DNA from: Stramonita haemastoma
Taxonomy: Eukaryota > Mollusca > Gastropoda > Neogastropoda > Muricidae
DNA length: 15,000 nt
Reading direction: 5' to 3'
NCBI GenBank assembly: GCA_030674155.1
Contig: CM060334.1
Coordinates: forward strand, 13,139,292-13,154,291
Positions 1-11,385 of the stretch are shown here, in pieces (within the stretch, counting starts at the first letter, position 1; each line of letters opens with the position of its first letter). Under the pieces are notes generated by a model, which saw nothing but the letters and a program-made list of their open reading frames with translations, ran no database searches and was not told where the DNA came from. A program made the position numbers and the translations under genes.

Positions 1-2
1 GT

Positions 3-103
3 CTTGTCACACGTTGCAGAGGCCAAATATTTTCTCTCACGCTATCAACACGTGCCCTGTTTGGCCAGAGGACAGGGAGAGAGCTCTGGCCTGGTCAGAC
101 TCC
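3..103. repeat. R101 dispersed repeat, copy 1
   Basis: This 101-bp segment recurs at 4225-4325 in the same orientation with a constant offset of 4222 and one mismatch (T at 87, A at 4309). Similarity drops abruptly after position 103; the left boundary cannot be judged because the window begins here. It contains a CACGTG palindrome at 49-54 and a hairpin with an 8-bp stem, GGCCAGAG at 63-70 pairing with CTCTGGCC at 84-91 across a 13-base loop. No terminal inverted repeat was seen. Short frames run through it but nothing suggests a real protein. I do not recognise the family; it may be the conserved part of a larger mobile element or a solo fragment. Confidence 0.85.
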
Positions 104-179
104 ATCAAAATTTGCCCTTCCAATTTCTTCATTCTGATCCCCTCCCTGTACTGCCGAGCACGTGTGGACGTGCATGTAA

Positions 180-348
180 CACATGCATACATATGTGCAC
201 GTGCATGTGTATGCACACAAAACACACACACACACACAGAGAAGGGTATGTACACATTCACATACACACACACATGCACGCACATGCACAGGTATGCACA
301 AATATGTACATCCACAACACACACACATGCACACATGCATGGATAATC
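180..348. repeat. Degenerate CA-rich low-complexity tract
   Basis: Imperfect CA repeats are interspersed with ATGCA and TATGTA words, including a purer CA run at about 219-237. The tract leads directly into the TCTG repeat, so it forms the left part of a compound simple-sequence block. No gene is supported here. Confidence 0.85.
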
Positions 349-1006
<658 letters not shown>

Positions 1007-1008
1007 TA

Positions 1009-1072
<64 letters not shown>
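1007..1072. repeat. (TAA)n microsatellite
   Basis: About 21 TAA units run with almost no interruption, read as poly-Asn on the plus strand and poly-Tyr on the minus strand. It directly adjoins a sequence that looks like a retroposon 3' end on the minus strand, so it may have started as that element's (ATT)n tail. Confidence 0.97.
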
Positions 1073-1073
<1 letters not shown>

Positions 1074-1130
1074 ATGGAACTTATATAGCGGTATATCTTG
1101 TAAAACAAATCAAAGCACTTGCATTCGACC
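1073..1130 (-). mobile_element. Possible 3' end of a retroposon with an (ATT)n tail
   Basis: On the minus strand this reads AAGTGCTTTG, then CCGCTATATAAG, then the ATT repeat. A word like GCGCTATATAA close to a simple A/T-rich tail is a recurring 3'-end feature of many animal SINEs and LINEs (general knowledge, not checked here). A second such word on the same strand lies at 6240-6262. The fragment is short, has no visible promoter boxes and cannot be assigned to a family. Confidence 0.35.
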
Positions 1131-1615
1131 TATACATCACACAAGCAATCATAGCAATCTATGGTAATCCGAACGTACTTACACACGCATTGTTTTGTAT
1201 TGTATACCACTTTTTAAGTCACATGAGATTTCTCCAAGTGAAAGTCGGGCTGCTTTCCTTGGGGAGAGCCCGTTGCCACGAGAGTAGGGCCTTCCATTCT
1301 TGTCTTTTCTTTTTCTGTATATGAATATATTTGTTTTCGTATCAGGGTAGCATTTTTTCTACAGAACTTTGACAAGTACAACACTCTAGCTGCCGTGGGT
1401 TCTTTAGGTGTGCCCATTGATGCGTTTCCACCCTTTTTCGACCTTCTTTGATAAACTGAGAAGTACAGCTGTTATTTATGTTTTCATTATCATTGCATTT
1501 TTCCAGACCTTTGGTCAGTGTCTCTTTGTCTGTGTTGTGTTTATTTCTCAGTCTCTATCTATCTTGTCTGTGTCTTTTTTGTCAGGAACAAGGAGCGAAA
1601 GTTACCTGAAGTCGG

Positions 1616-1617
<2 letters not shown>
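1131..1617. other. No gene recognised
   Basis: Non-repetitive, T-rich DNA with no convincing exon, RNA gene or element. The minus-strand frame at 1214-1417 and the plus-strand frame starting at 1408 show no recognisable domain; the latter gains length by running into the TA repeat. Confidence 0.55.

Positions 1618-1686
<69 letters not shown>
1618..1686. repeat. (TA)n microsatellite
   Basis: A 69-bp pure TA alternation. Such a tract is self-complementary, can extrude as a cruciform and is prone to slippage and assembly error. Confidence 0.98.
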
Positions 1687-1690
<4 letters not shown>

Positions 1691-1887
1691 GGAGTTGAAA
1701 AGGGTCATGTATATGTACTTTTTTTCCTATCTAGAGTGTATTTGCGGTCTTGCAATGATTCCCAGATAATTTTGGTGAGTGAGTGAGGGTATAGTCAGGG
1801 TGACTCCTAGGATGTTAAGGGAAAGAATGTACAGCAGTACTGACAATAACAACATCTATTTCTGTCTCTGCTGCCTGTTGTAGCTCT

Positions 1888-1996
1888 TTCTCTCTGTCTG
1901 TCTGTCTCTCTTTCGCACACACAGACACACACACAGACACACACACATACACACACGTGCGCACACGCGCGCGCGCACCCCCCCCCCCCCAACACC
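1888..1996. repeat. Compound TCTG/CA/GC/poly-C tract
   Basis: A short TCTG run is followed by interrupted CA repeats, an alternating GC stretch (about 1957-1976) and 13 consecutive C residues (1978-1990). The alternating purine-pyrimidine part favours Z-DNA. The Val/Cys-rich minus-strand frames here are repeat translations. Confidence 0.95.
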
Positions 1997-2233
1997 ACAC
2001 CCACACACATACTCACTTCCCCTCATTTCATCCTATCTCAATTGAATACACGTCTTTTGCACAATGATTTCAACCCTATAGTGCATATTAAAAAAAAAAC
2101 TTTATGCTGTTCAGACCAGTTCCATATACTGCAACAACAAAAATTGGAAGTAGAGCAGGAAATGAGAACTCAAGCAAAGTGATCTGGTGTCTTTGTTCAT
2201 TGAGAAAGGGCTATCCAGATGGGTGGTTTGGCT

Positions 2234-2249
2234 CTGTGTGTGTGTGCGC

Positions 2250-2295
<46 letters not shown>

Positions 2296-2376
2296 TGTGC
2301 GTGCGTGTGTGTGTGTGTGCGTGCCTGCGTGTGTGTGCGTGCTTGCGTGTGTGTATGCGTGTGCACACGCGCGCGC
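2234..2376. repeat. (TG)n-rich microsatellite with GC alternation
   Basis: About 143 bp of mostly TG alternation, interrupted by GTGCGTGC and CTTGC words. It ends in a perfect 14-bp palindrome, GCGTGTGCACACGC, at 2357-2370 followed by GCGCGCC. The whole tract is alternating purine-pyrimidine and is a good Z-DNA candidate. Confidence 0.96.
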
Positions 2377-2399
2377 CTACCTGTGACGGATATTGACAA

Positions 2400-2911
2400 C
2401 ACTTGTGTTCATGCCTGTTGCTTAAATGGAGAGGTCAGAGAACCCACAGCTGTAATATCGACCCTCAATTCAGTCCCCTGAAGACATCTAGGCGTGATGT
2501 ATGCGCTGTAAAGTAATAGGGAACATGGGAATTGTTGCTTTGTCTTTGAGACAATGGATTGCTGCCATTGGGTGATGTAACGTTACAGGTTACATGAAGG
2601 ATGACGCCAAGTGTGTGTGTTTGTGTGTGGGTGAGGGGGTGGGCAGGAATGTCCTTCAGGCCAGTCACCCCTATTATCTCCTGGAGTGGTACATTTTGGG
2701 GACAACATGAGATCCTCTGGTGGCGAAACTAATGACAAAATAAGCTCATGCCGTGGCAAATTTTCGAGATGACTGCTTATTTTGATCAATGTCAGAGGGC
2801 TACAATAACCATAGGAAGATCTTTATGGTACTTCAATTTGGTGGACATTGTATGAAATTTGGTTATGCTTTCATCGATACTGCGGACGGGATGGAGCACT
2901 CACTTTCCCTA
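2400..2911. other. No gene recognised
   Basis: Mixed-composition DNA with a short GT-rich patch at about 2608-2640. Two overlapping minus-strand frames (2465-2668 and 2583-2789) show no recognisable motif and are taken as chance. Confidence 0.55.
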
Positions 2912-3148
2912 GGCTAAGGTTAAGTAGCATTGAGCATGGCTACCAAAGTGGATGAGTAACTGTTTGGATCCTTGGGTTTAGTACGATTCCCCAATTCACC
3001 CAGCTATAAATGGATACCTGCCCTCTTAAGCCAGAGAGAGGAGGTGGGCGCCGCCCTCAATATACTGGCCCCCAGAGAAGCTGAGGTCTCTGACATCTCG
3101 CTCCCCAACGACAGCATATAGGTTGTAGAAATACCTTTACCTTTTTCT
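2912..3148 (+). mobile_element. tRNA-derived SINE, copy 1
   Basis: A tRNA-like head carries plausible pol III A and B boxes. A body follows with the words CAGCTATAAATGG, CTCAATATACTGGCC and GAAGCTGAGGTCTCTGAC, and then an ACCTTTACCTTT tail at 3133-3144. The body is shared with 13017-13204 in the same orientation. Relative to that copy, about 20 bp is missing after TGCCCT near 3025. The left edge is approximate, placed before GGCTAAGG because copy 2 has a similar word upstream. I saw no clear target-site duplication. The central word resembles conserved central domains of molluscan and other metazoan SINEs, but family assignment needs a repeat-library search. Confidence 0.75.
2937..2990 (+). 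promoter_or_regulatory. Internal pol III promoter remnant (A and B boxes) of the SINE
   Basis: The sequence starting TGGC at 2937 and continuing to AGTGGATGAG resembles a tRNA A box with a small insertion. AGTACGATTCC at 2980-2990 matches the B-box consensus (G/A)GTTCGANTCC with one mismatch. The spacing fits a tRNA-derived head. The mismatch and insertion suggest a decayed promoter. Confidence 0.6.
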
Positions 3149-3908
3149 AACTTTCATCTCGAAATATTAGTTTAGAGAACCATATCTATAGTCAAGGCCA
3201 GTAAAGTGTAAAATTAGTTGTACTGATATATCTTAGACATGATCTTTCCTTTTATTAGTCTCTTTGCCAAAAGAACATTGGCATGTAAGTTGTCTCTGTG
3301 CAAAGGATCCTGCCGAAAGATGTATAGCTGTGTCACTGCAGCCCTCCCTCACCACTAGCAAGGGCTAGAAACCTCTGAGTAGATTCATCTTTATTCGTTT
3401 CTCAGAAGATTTTTTTTCATCTTAAAATCTAAGCCCTCAGAAGAGAAACTAACGAACATTGCCAATCTATCAAGCTCATCTAATATCAGTGCTCTCAGAT
3501 CTACAGCTATTAATTTCAATATGAATACTGTAAATAGTAAGAAATTATAACTATAAACTCATAAAGTGTCAATATGGGTAGATATAGCTGTCGTCCTCTT
3601 TTAGTAATGAAAAGGATCGGCACTTTTTTTTTTATTGAGAGTGGGGGGTAAGATTCTGTTTCTAAGAGCATGTGTGATTGTGGATGCCATGGTATCTGGG
3701 TGTGGATAAAGGTAGTGTGTTTCAAAACTCTTTTTCTTTGTGGTTAAGTAAACCAATAAGGGTATCAGGTGTCCAGCGCTAAGATTTAGAACATAAGATG
3801 ATTTATGAACACATGATGTATATACCCTGTTCTAGAATATTTTACTTCACAATTTTCAGTGTTTACTTTATCTTTGCTAGTCAACAAGCTGGAACAAGCA
3901 AGGGTGTT

Positions 3909-3912
<4 letters not shown>
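3149..3912. other. No gene recognised
   Basis: AT-rich DNA without a convincing coding frame or known element. A short T run lies near 3625-3635. The minus-strand frame at 3516-3725 has no recognisable motif. Confidence 0.55.
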
Positions 3913-3985
<73 letters not shown>

Positions 3986-4160
3986 CAGCGTGTAGGTGCA
4001 CATGGGTGTGTACAAGTATGCGTATGTGCATGTACTTGTACATGTGTGTGTGCCTGCATGTATGTGTACATGTCTGTATGTGCATGCATATGCGTGTGCA
4101 TGCGTGTGTGTGTGTTTGATTGAAAGTGTGTCTATGTGTGTACGTGTGTGTCTCAGTGTA
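3913..4160. repeat. (TG)36 microsatellite with degenerate TG-rich tail
   Basis: A pure 72-bp TG alternation (3913-3984) is followed by about 175 bp of decayed TG repeat containing GTGCATG and GTACATG words. The tract ends about 65 bp before R101 copy 2. The Cys/Val and Thr/His frames here are repeat translations. Confidence 0.97.
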
Positions 4161-4224
4161 TGTTGCAATCTTTGCATCTGAATGTATGCTTACCATTATT
4201 TACCACTGCATCTCTCCTATTCTC

Positions 4225-4325
4225 CTTGTCACACGTTGCAGAGGCCAAATATTTTCTCTCACGCTATCAACACGTGCCCTGTTTGGCCAGAGGACAGGGA
4301 GAGAGCTCAGGCCTGGTCAGACTCC
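4225..4325. repeat. R101 dispersed repeat, copy 2
   Basis: This copy matches 3-103 at 100 of 101 positions. The single difference, A at 4309, creates one mismatch in the 8-bp hairpin stem that is perfect in copy 1. Flanks differ immediately after 4325. The preceding bases (about 4211-4224) are pyrimidine-rich. Near identity between copies 4.2 kb apart implies recent dispersal, gene conversion or constraint. Confidence 0.85.
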
Positions 4326-4804
4326 TTTAAACATAGAACTTGCTGTTTTCTGCCTTTCCTCCGTGCTGGTATGAACTGTTGATCTCATAAACACATTATG
4401 GACAACAAAGGCACACTGGTGGTGTGTTTATGATCATCCCGAAGTTAGTTTGCAGCTACCTTTCCTGTGGGTTTAAACACAAAAAATCTTTCTGTTGGTA
4501 AACCTTGAATCTCTAACCGAGGAATAAAAAACACGAAATTATGTTTGATAGAATCTACGCATAATTATGCTATGGAGCCAGTAACTTAACTTTGCTGGTG
4601 CAATTTTTTAAAAACTCTGTGCCAATTGGATGAGACTATAAACAGAGACCCGTGTGCGAACACATGCAGAACATCTTGTGCATGTGTCAAAGCCTGCTCC
4701 ACCTTTTGGAAGAGCAAGCAAATGTGTGCTGGTAGGAGTGGATGACAATAAATTAAAAACAAGTAGTATTCACTTAGGTATGTGTTTAGTCACCATCCCT
4801 GAGG
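4326..4804. other. No gene recognised
   Basis: AT-rich DNA with no supported gene, RNA or repeat. Confidence 0.55.
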
Positions 4805-5050
4805 AAAAATCAAGGAGTTGGAGCCCCTAGGGTGGTTCGGGGCTGTATATGGCAACGTTCCGGCGGCTAATGCGATGGCACTGGAACCATTCTTATCCGC
4901 GATTGCCTTTCTAATGGACTATTCCAGCTTCGTGGAGGGGGAAAGGTCTGCTATATGGGTAAGAGCTTGCCCTCCATACTTACCCAGGCTTTGTGCTCTA
5001 GAGCCTAGAGGGCAACTCCATAGTCTTCTGAGACTGATGGATACCTACTG
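4805..5050. repeat. Candidate interspersed repeat of unknown type
   Basis: This stretch is clearly more GC-rich than the AT-rich DNA on both sides and has sharp composition edges. It contains CTCTAGAGCCTAGAG (4997-5011) and a small hairpin, AGTCT-TCTG-AGACT (5023-5036). Read on the minus strand, its edge word GGTATCCATCAGTCTCAG looks familiar to me as part of a multicopy invertebrate repeat, but I cannot name it. A 90-codon plus-strand frame crosses it; it has no domain, runs on into a T-rich tail, and is not called as a gene. Only one copy is in the window, so repeat status is inferred. Confidence 0.4.
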
Positions 5051-5430
5051 TGTCACTCTTTTTCTTTTTCTTCTATGCATAAAAATATGAACATCAGTTG
5101 CTGGTATCTTGGTAATACCTCATAATGTCTAAAAAAAATTAAAAAATCATGATCCTCATACTTTTTCACTTTTTCAGTTAGAGAGCACGGATGTAAGATT
5201 TTTTCAGCTGCAGAAATTGAGTGTCCATACCGACTGTGTTTGAGATTTTGAAAGGAACCCTTTAGCATGCTTTTAAATTGAAATGAAAGAAAATGCAGAA
5301 ATGCACATTTTTATGGAAGTTATTAGCTCTAAACGACCCCTCTAGGTTTCAGTCGATAAGAAATCAATGGCATGTCATTGTAAGATTTCTTTTATAGCAT
5401 TTTTTCCGCTTTCTATTCTGTTCATTCTTC

Positions 5431-5490
5431 ATTAATTGATAAACCCAGAAAACATCAACTTACTTTAGATTGCTTGCATAGATGTGTGTG
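5431..5490 (+). repeat. Fragment of a diverged AT-rich repeat, copy a
   Basis: The sequence goes from CATTAATTGATAA through AACTTACTTTAGATTGCTTGCAT into a GTGTG patch. The order of words matches 6663-6740 and 12508-12566. Divergence is high, so homology is tentative. Confidence 0.35.
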
Positions 5491-6239
5491 TGTGCGCCCG
5501 TAATTGAACTGTCGGACACACGTACACTGCCTTGTCTTTTTCCCGTTGTGTTCATAGTTCAAAGCAACTGACCAGGAATTGTTATAAAATCCATGTAACA
5601 AACTGTGTTTGTTTTTCTGTGAAATGGTATTAAAGAATAGAAACCCCCAAAACAAAGCATCCAAAAATTAGGCAAAGATTCTGAAAGGATATCCATTCAA
5701 ATTGTTATGAAACAGCATGTTGGCTACGCCGTGAACTGTGAAAGAGCAGAACAATAAAACAAATTTCCTGAAAAGTTTATCTCGTTTTTAAAAAAGTCAT
5801 TGTCATAGACTAAAAGGAAGAACATGACAGAAAAAGGACGCAATAGAGACTGAAAAGAGTGCACTTAAGAGGAACGAATCATGACACAGAGAAAGCGCAA
5901 ACTTGAGATTTCCATCTCAGAATAACCTAAATATTGACACACGGAACGGAAGGAAAACCACAACTTGCCAGAAACAGTCGCTGCATGACATGATGAAAAA
6001 CATATTTAATAAACAACTTAGACAAGTTTTCTCTCCAAAATCGTTGATAAATATTGTAATTCACAATCACCTTTAAAATATACAATATCATAATAAATAG
6101 CCCTGAACTTATACCACAGTGAAGACCTAAAAAGTAGTATTTCTCCTGAGAACCCGTACGATTGACGAATACATCACAGCAGTAGAATTGCCATCGGAAA
6201 TGTAATCCCTGCATAAGGTTCTGTGGACGGGTGTCGCTA

Positions 6240-6262
6240 TTTTTATATAGCGCGTAACAAAG
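6240..6262 (-). repeat. Second retroposon-end-like word (CGCGCTATATAAAAAT)
   Basis: The minus strand reads CGCGCTATATAAAAAT, closely resembling the CCGCTATATAAG word beside the TAA repeat at 1073-1130. No simple-sequence tail is present, so this may be coincidence or an eroded fragment. Confidence 0.25.
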
Positions 6263-6662
6263 AACAAAATTCTTGCCATCCTTTGCGCTATCAATGTTGT
6301 AGAAAACCTGGATCTACGTCACAGTGCCTTTTCATTGCCTGTGGATAAAACGCGGGAAGCCATCAATCGACTGTATCTAGGGAATAGCTCATGGAATTTT
6401 AATCACTGATCCTAAGATCGGCGGGCACGTCAGATAGGGCTCACATCTGTGAACAATGAGCGTCCATTTAAACCGAGTTCCATCTTTCACAAGGATGCTT
6501 TTGTGTCCTTCCAGATGCATGCTAATTTGGAGGCAGAAAATAAGCATTTTTTATGTTCAAAGCCAGTAATTAAAGACTTTGGTGTCAGCTTCCAATTCAG
6601 AGAAAATGAATTCCTTTGCGCCATGAGTTTTCTATGGCAAGATTTGAACATGTTGAAGTCAT

Positions 6663-6740
6663 TCTTAATTAATTGATATTGCTCTGAAAAAAGCTCACTT
6701 CTTTTGATTGCTTGCATGCAGGTACGTGCGTGCGTGCCAG
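6663..6740 (+). repeat. Fragment of a diverged AT-rich repeat, copy b
   Basis: It begins TTAATTAATTGATATTGCT and continues to TTTTGATTGCTTGCATGCAG and a GTGCGTGCGTG patch. The word order matches the fragment at 12508-12566. A GCTGTTGACATA word also follows both at comparable distance (6981 and 12866), which hints at a longer shared unit. Confidence 0.4.
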
Positions 6741-7145
6741 TGGTTGTATTTTGAAGAAGGTGTTGCGGCGTGTTGTTCTAGACGCTTTGTTTCTTATTTT
6801 GTCTTTAAAAAGACATGACAGATTCGCTTTCGAAGCAGCTGAATGCCACGGAAGCAAATGGTTCTGGCGTTTTTAAAATACAAAGAATAAAGAGAACAAA
6901 AATTGAGGGGAACTGAAAGCACCATTAAAAAGAGCAATGTTGATAACAGATACACGTATAAACTTGAAATGTAACTGAGCAGCTGTTGACATAGCTACAC
7001 AATGTGAAATAATCAAAGTAAAGATAACTTTCTAAGAAGACTTCAATTTATTGTAGAAAGTCCAAATCAATTTTGAATTAATGAAACGTTAATTTTTACG
7101 CCTTTTGATTTCATTCATAATTTTCAAACTCTTGTATTTCACTAG

Positions 7146-7200
7146 GATTGATTAATTGGTATAGCTCAAGAAACAAGTTGCCCATTAAAGGCTGCACGAA
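7146..7200 (+). repeat. Fragment of a diverged AT-rich repeat, copy c
   Basis: GATTAATTGGTATAGCTCAAG followed by AAACAAGTTGCCC resembles the left half of the fragments at 6663 and 12508. The right half with GATTGC and the GT patch is absent. Weak call. Confidence 0.25.
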
Positions 7201-8909
7201 TGTGCTTTTGTGCCAGTGATTTGAATATCTGTAACATACAAGCTTTACATCTTTTCTGTGTATTTTCTTTTATAAAAATAATGGTGTCAGTCTTTGAAAA
7301 GCAACTGAAGAGAAGGCAGCGATGAACACAGCTGCACTAGAGATAAAAATGTCTAAATGAAGATGCAGTTGATTCAGCGCTAATATAAGGTTAAAATATC
7401 TTGCTTGATTAACGAAGTACATGACTTAATGATGAGTTATCTAAACAACAGAAAATGACATGGAATTAGTAACAGAGTCAGCAAAGACTTCCCGATTGCA
7501 GCATATGCATGAGCTTTCTTTACTGACAAAGAAAAATGCTAAAAGCAAATGCATCAACAACATGACCTTCTTACTATATAGATCTTGCTTGTGTATGCTC
7601 CATGCATAGAAGACTAAATAAAGGCTTAATGTGGTACTTGCATAAGGCAAAACTAACAGACCGAGTGAATGTAACTCAAGTCATCGGCCATTGCGAATCA
7701 TAAGTATAAAATCGTGTGCCATTGCATGAATATAAATTTTATGGTTTATTTCTGTCCGTTAACAGGCCGGTTTTTCGTCTTCTTTTTCCCTTTCTGTCTT
7801 CCATTGTCTTTGGTTATTTCAGCTTCACTGCTGAATAGACAATTAAAAATACACCCTAAGATACAAATTAAACACAACATGCTTTAAAGTGTTACAAAAG
7901 GAAACAGGTTACGGCTAAGATTTTTTAATTGTAAACGAAAACTAATATCTGCTTTATGAAAGAAAACGGCATACCAACCATGTACAGAAGTGTGACAAAT
8001 AGCATATACTTAATGCGTATACTTGTCAAAGAATTTCTTTGATGAAGTCTCCCTGCGAACACAAGAAACAAGCAATATAAATAAATGATGCTTAGGCCTG
8101 CACGTTCCCTAAGCTGCTTCCACACAGGAGACCACTTTTCACGCAAACTAAGCAACGTCCAAAATTCTGATTTCACGAAAGTAGCTTGTAATACCTCAGG
8201 CTTCCCTAGGCCCACAGGCGATTCCTGTTAAACGATTTCTGAAACAAAACCAGCATAATATTCTGGCACTACTGGCTTCAGTAGAACAGTGTGAAATGCA
8301 CAACTCTGTGTTTCGGTTTTGACTATAATTATGAGGAGGTAATCAAGCACCTCTAATTAGGAACTTTACACTCTTCAGGATTCTTAACTCGCGGGTCTTC
8401 AGAGTAAGCATCAGCAAGGCTTCATAGCTCAAAAGGGACTCAATGCACGTCAGGAAATTTCATGGAACATTATTGTTTTATTCAATACTCATTGCTGTTT
8501 GTGGTGGAAACAATCTTACTTCTCGAACAAGCAAACTACTGAACACTAATGCCATGAGGTTTAGGCTCAAGGCACGTCCATTGCTGGATCGATTTTGGTT
8601 TTGTTACTGTTAAATTATTTTGTAGTTACTGTTTGTGCTATCTCTTTAATTGATTCATGTAAATAATAAATACCAGGTATCGTTTATTGTGTGTATGCAT
8701 AAGAAATCAATGATTTTGTTTACTTTGCGATAATCATGTACAAACCTAGCAAACGTAGGAATGAGAGACGTCAGTAGACGATGGAAGAGCTGATAGTCTT
8801 GATACATTGATATAAAATTGTGGGAAGTTACAAAAATATATACTAAGAAGAAGATGAGGCAAACTATGAATACTGATTTAGTTTTCATTTTCAGGGAATG
8901 TAAATTTTA

Positions 8910-9058
8910 ATGTGTATAACTATATTGTATATATTTTAATGATTTTATGTATAATATTAGATATAATTTTATGTATAATATATAAATATATATATAAATG
9001 TATGTATATATACACATATATACATACACACATAAATATATATATATATGTATATATT
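8910..9058. repeat. AT-rich imperfect TA/TATG tract
   Basis: Degenerate TA alternation with TATGTATA and TACACATA words leads up to the GA repeat. A 278-codon plus-strand frame starts here and exists only because simple repeats lack stops in one frame. Confidence 0.85.
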
Positions 9059-9130
9059 CGGCTTTTACTGTGTTTCATTTTGTGTGGGTGCTTTTATTTA
9101 TACGATTATGTGTCTTCCCTCACTGATTCA

Positions 9131-9280
<150 letters not shown>

Positions 9281-9400
9281 GATAGAGAGCGTGTGCGTGT
9301 GCATGTGAGTGTGTGCGCGCGTGTGCATACCTTGGTTGGCTTCAATGCGCAACTTTCGTTCATACCTTTGTACAAAATTGCCTTTCTGTACTCAGCATAC

Positions 9401-9693
<293 letters not shown>

Positions 9694-10111
9694 TTTTCAA
9701 AACAAAAGGAAGTGTACACGCTGTAAAAGAGAAAAGACGGTGAAATAAAAGCAAAGGAAAGGACTCAAAAGATAACCTATCAACAAACCAAAGAAGATAC
9801 ATACTGTCTTTTGATATTCATGATTGACCATAGAAACACACTTTCCAGAATTTGTTAAATAATAAAAACAAAAAAAACTTGTCACCCGAAGTGTCTGTCA
9901 ATCCCTTGCTTATAAACTGATTATCCTTATTTGCGGCAGAAAGTTTCTTTTACCCTATGCAGGCCTGTTTCAAAAGAACGAAACACAACATAAGAAAATT
10001 AACCGGCAAAAAAGGTGTTGCCGACATACAAAGACCTCTCGGGACCCATTGCCATCCCATTTCCTTGAACAAGGACACAACAACATAAAAACTCCTCTTA
10101 GCAATTGATGC

Positions 10112-10160
10112 GCTAAGTTGATCAGATATCCATGGATGTATATGGCTTTGCTTTTTCCTG
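10112..10160 (+). repeat. Local repeat family, right-end fragment
   Basis: GCTAAGTTGATC, then CATGGATG, then CTTTGCTTTTTCC match 11600-11648 in the same order and orientation, at roughly four of five positions by eye. In the latter place the segment follows repeat copy B by about 60 bp, so both probably belong to one longer unit. Confidence 0.5.
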
Positions 10161-10366
10161 GTTTCTGCATCTTTTAGCTGCTTAGGGGGATCTCGTAGAG
10201 TTCTTGTCAGAGACCTCGTGATCCTTTACGCTTTTGTTTATTCGTGTTGTGTGGCAGTAGCATTCCAGATCTTCTACGACATGTTTTGTGTTTGATGACA
10301 ATCTTTGAGGGAAAACCACTTAAACTTGCTTAAAACACGTATGAGTGCTTACAAACACTGAAGATA

Positions 10367-10385
10367 CACTGTTGAAAGAGGCTCT
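10367..10385 (+). repeat. Local repeat family, short internal fragment
   Basis: CACTGTTGAAAGAGGCTCT differs at one position from 11521-11539 and also resembles the end of copy A near 10892-10910. It is short, and no flanking similarity was seen. Confidence 0.35.
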
Positions 10386-10777
10386 TCGAGAACCAGAGAT
10401 GTTGGGGTTATTTATGAGGGTAAATTTTATTTTCAGAGTGTCGATTTTAGTTTTTGTAATCATTAGAACTGGTTGGTAAGTCTTTTTGGGGGTGCCCCCA
10501 TGGTTTCCAGACTAAAGGATAGATAGAACTATAAAAAATAGCTTCCTTCCTATTTTTGTTGTGATTTTTTAAGCTTTCTGTTTAGTAAGACTGGATTGCT
10601 TGATATAGCAAAGAAAGCAACTGGGAATTCTGTTTTAATGCATGTATATGCTTATGCCTGTTTGCATGCATATCAGAAAATCAAGATTTAAACAAGTTTT
10701 AATTGACTATAAGACGGGAGAACGAGAAAGGTGTGATGTGTCTCCTTATTTATCTTATTTATTTATTAGAATATAAT

Positions 10778-10911
10778 AAGACAAACAAAGTCTTTTCACC
10801 AATAAAAAAACTAGTTTCTGACACCATCCCCACCCACCCCACATTAACAAAACTGCAGTAGTAAAAAGAAAAAAGAAAAAAAGGAAGTTGTCACTGTGGA
10901 ACGGGGCTCTA
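10778..10911 (+). repeat. Local repeat family, copy A
   Basis: This runs from AAGACAAACAAAGTCTTTTC through AACAAAACTGCAGTAGTAAA and an A/G-rich stretch to GGAAGTTGTCACTGTGGAAC and GGCTCTA. The same words occur in order at 11386-11540. Differences are concentrated in the C-rich and A-rich internal tracts. No terminal inverted repeats or coding capacity were seen. Confidence 0.8.
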
Positions 10912-11385
10912 CAAAACGAGAACAATGTGGTATGTCTCTTTATGCAATTGTAGAGAAAGTTGCATAAAAAGGTAACTAATCTTTTTTGTCTGCTGCTAAA
11001 AGGATAGTGTAGAGCATGAAGAGACACTGTTTTGAACTGTTAAAGGACAGCGTATCTAATTACCGATAAGTGAGTTACTAAGAAAACTAAAAACATAAGA
11101 CACCAGCTTCTCGTTATTTCATATCATAAGGGAAATGTTGTTGGCTGGACAGAACATGCTGTTTGAAAAAAACAAAACTTTTCTTTTACATTGCAAAACA
11201 CTTTCCACCGCCCTGGGACAAAGGAAGAAAATTAAAGGTTAAATGATATCAGAAACTATCCTTGTTTTCAGGACAATAAACGAAGACACACAGTACCTGT
11301 GAAATTTTGTAAATAGCGTGATATACTACAACCGCAAACAAAAAGCTAGGCTAAGCCTTTCATATAGTTTGGTTATCTCAATCTG
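10912..11385. other. No gene recognised between repeat copies A and B
   Basis: AT-rich DNA with no supported gene or element; it separates the two direct repeats. Confidence 0.5.

Larger units (their letters stand above)
5051..8909. other. AT-rich intergenic DNA, no gene recognised
   Basis: Nearly 4 kb without a supported exon, RNA gene, long microsatellite or intact element. Frames up to 96 codons occur (for example minus strand 5927-6214 and 7925-8215, plus strand 6449-6676). None shows a domain or a low-complexity explanation, and that length is expected by chance. Three short related fragments (5431, 6663, 7146) and a TATATAGCGCG word (6245-6255) are the only structures I can point to. 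Confidence 0.55.

Noticed and set aside
1774..1788. GTGAGTGAGTGAGG as a possible second LINE tail
   Set aside because: Only about three TGAG units, and the sequence before it shows no similarity to the LINE C-terminal coding region.
4818..5090. 90-codon plus-strand frame with protein-like composition
   Set aside because: It lies in the GC-richer candidate repeat and ends in translation of a T-rich run; no domain, no splice-site support. It is better explained by the repeat.
7925..8215. 96-codon minus-strand frame with hydrophobic stretches
   Set aside because: No recognisable motif, AT-rich composition makes Phe/Leu/Ile-rich frames common, and the length is within chance for 4 kb of non-coding DNA.
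10755..11027. 90-codon minus-strand frame
   Set aside because: It overlaps repeat copy A, and its Phe-rich run is the A/G-rich tract read backwards.
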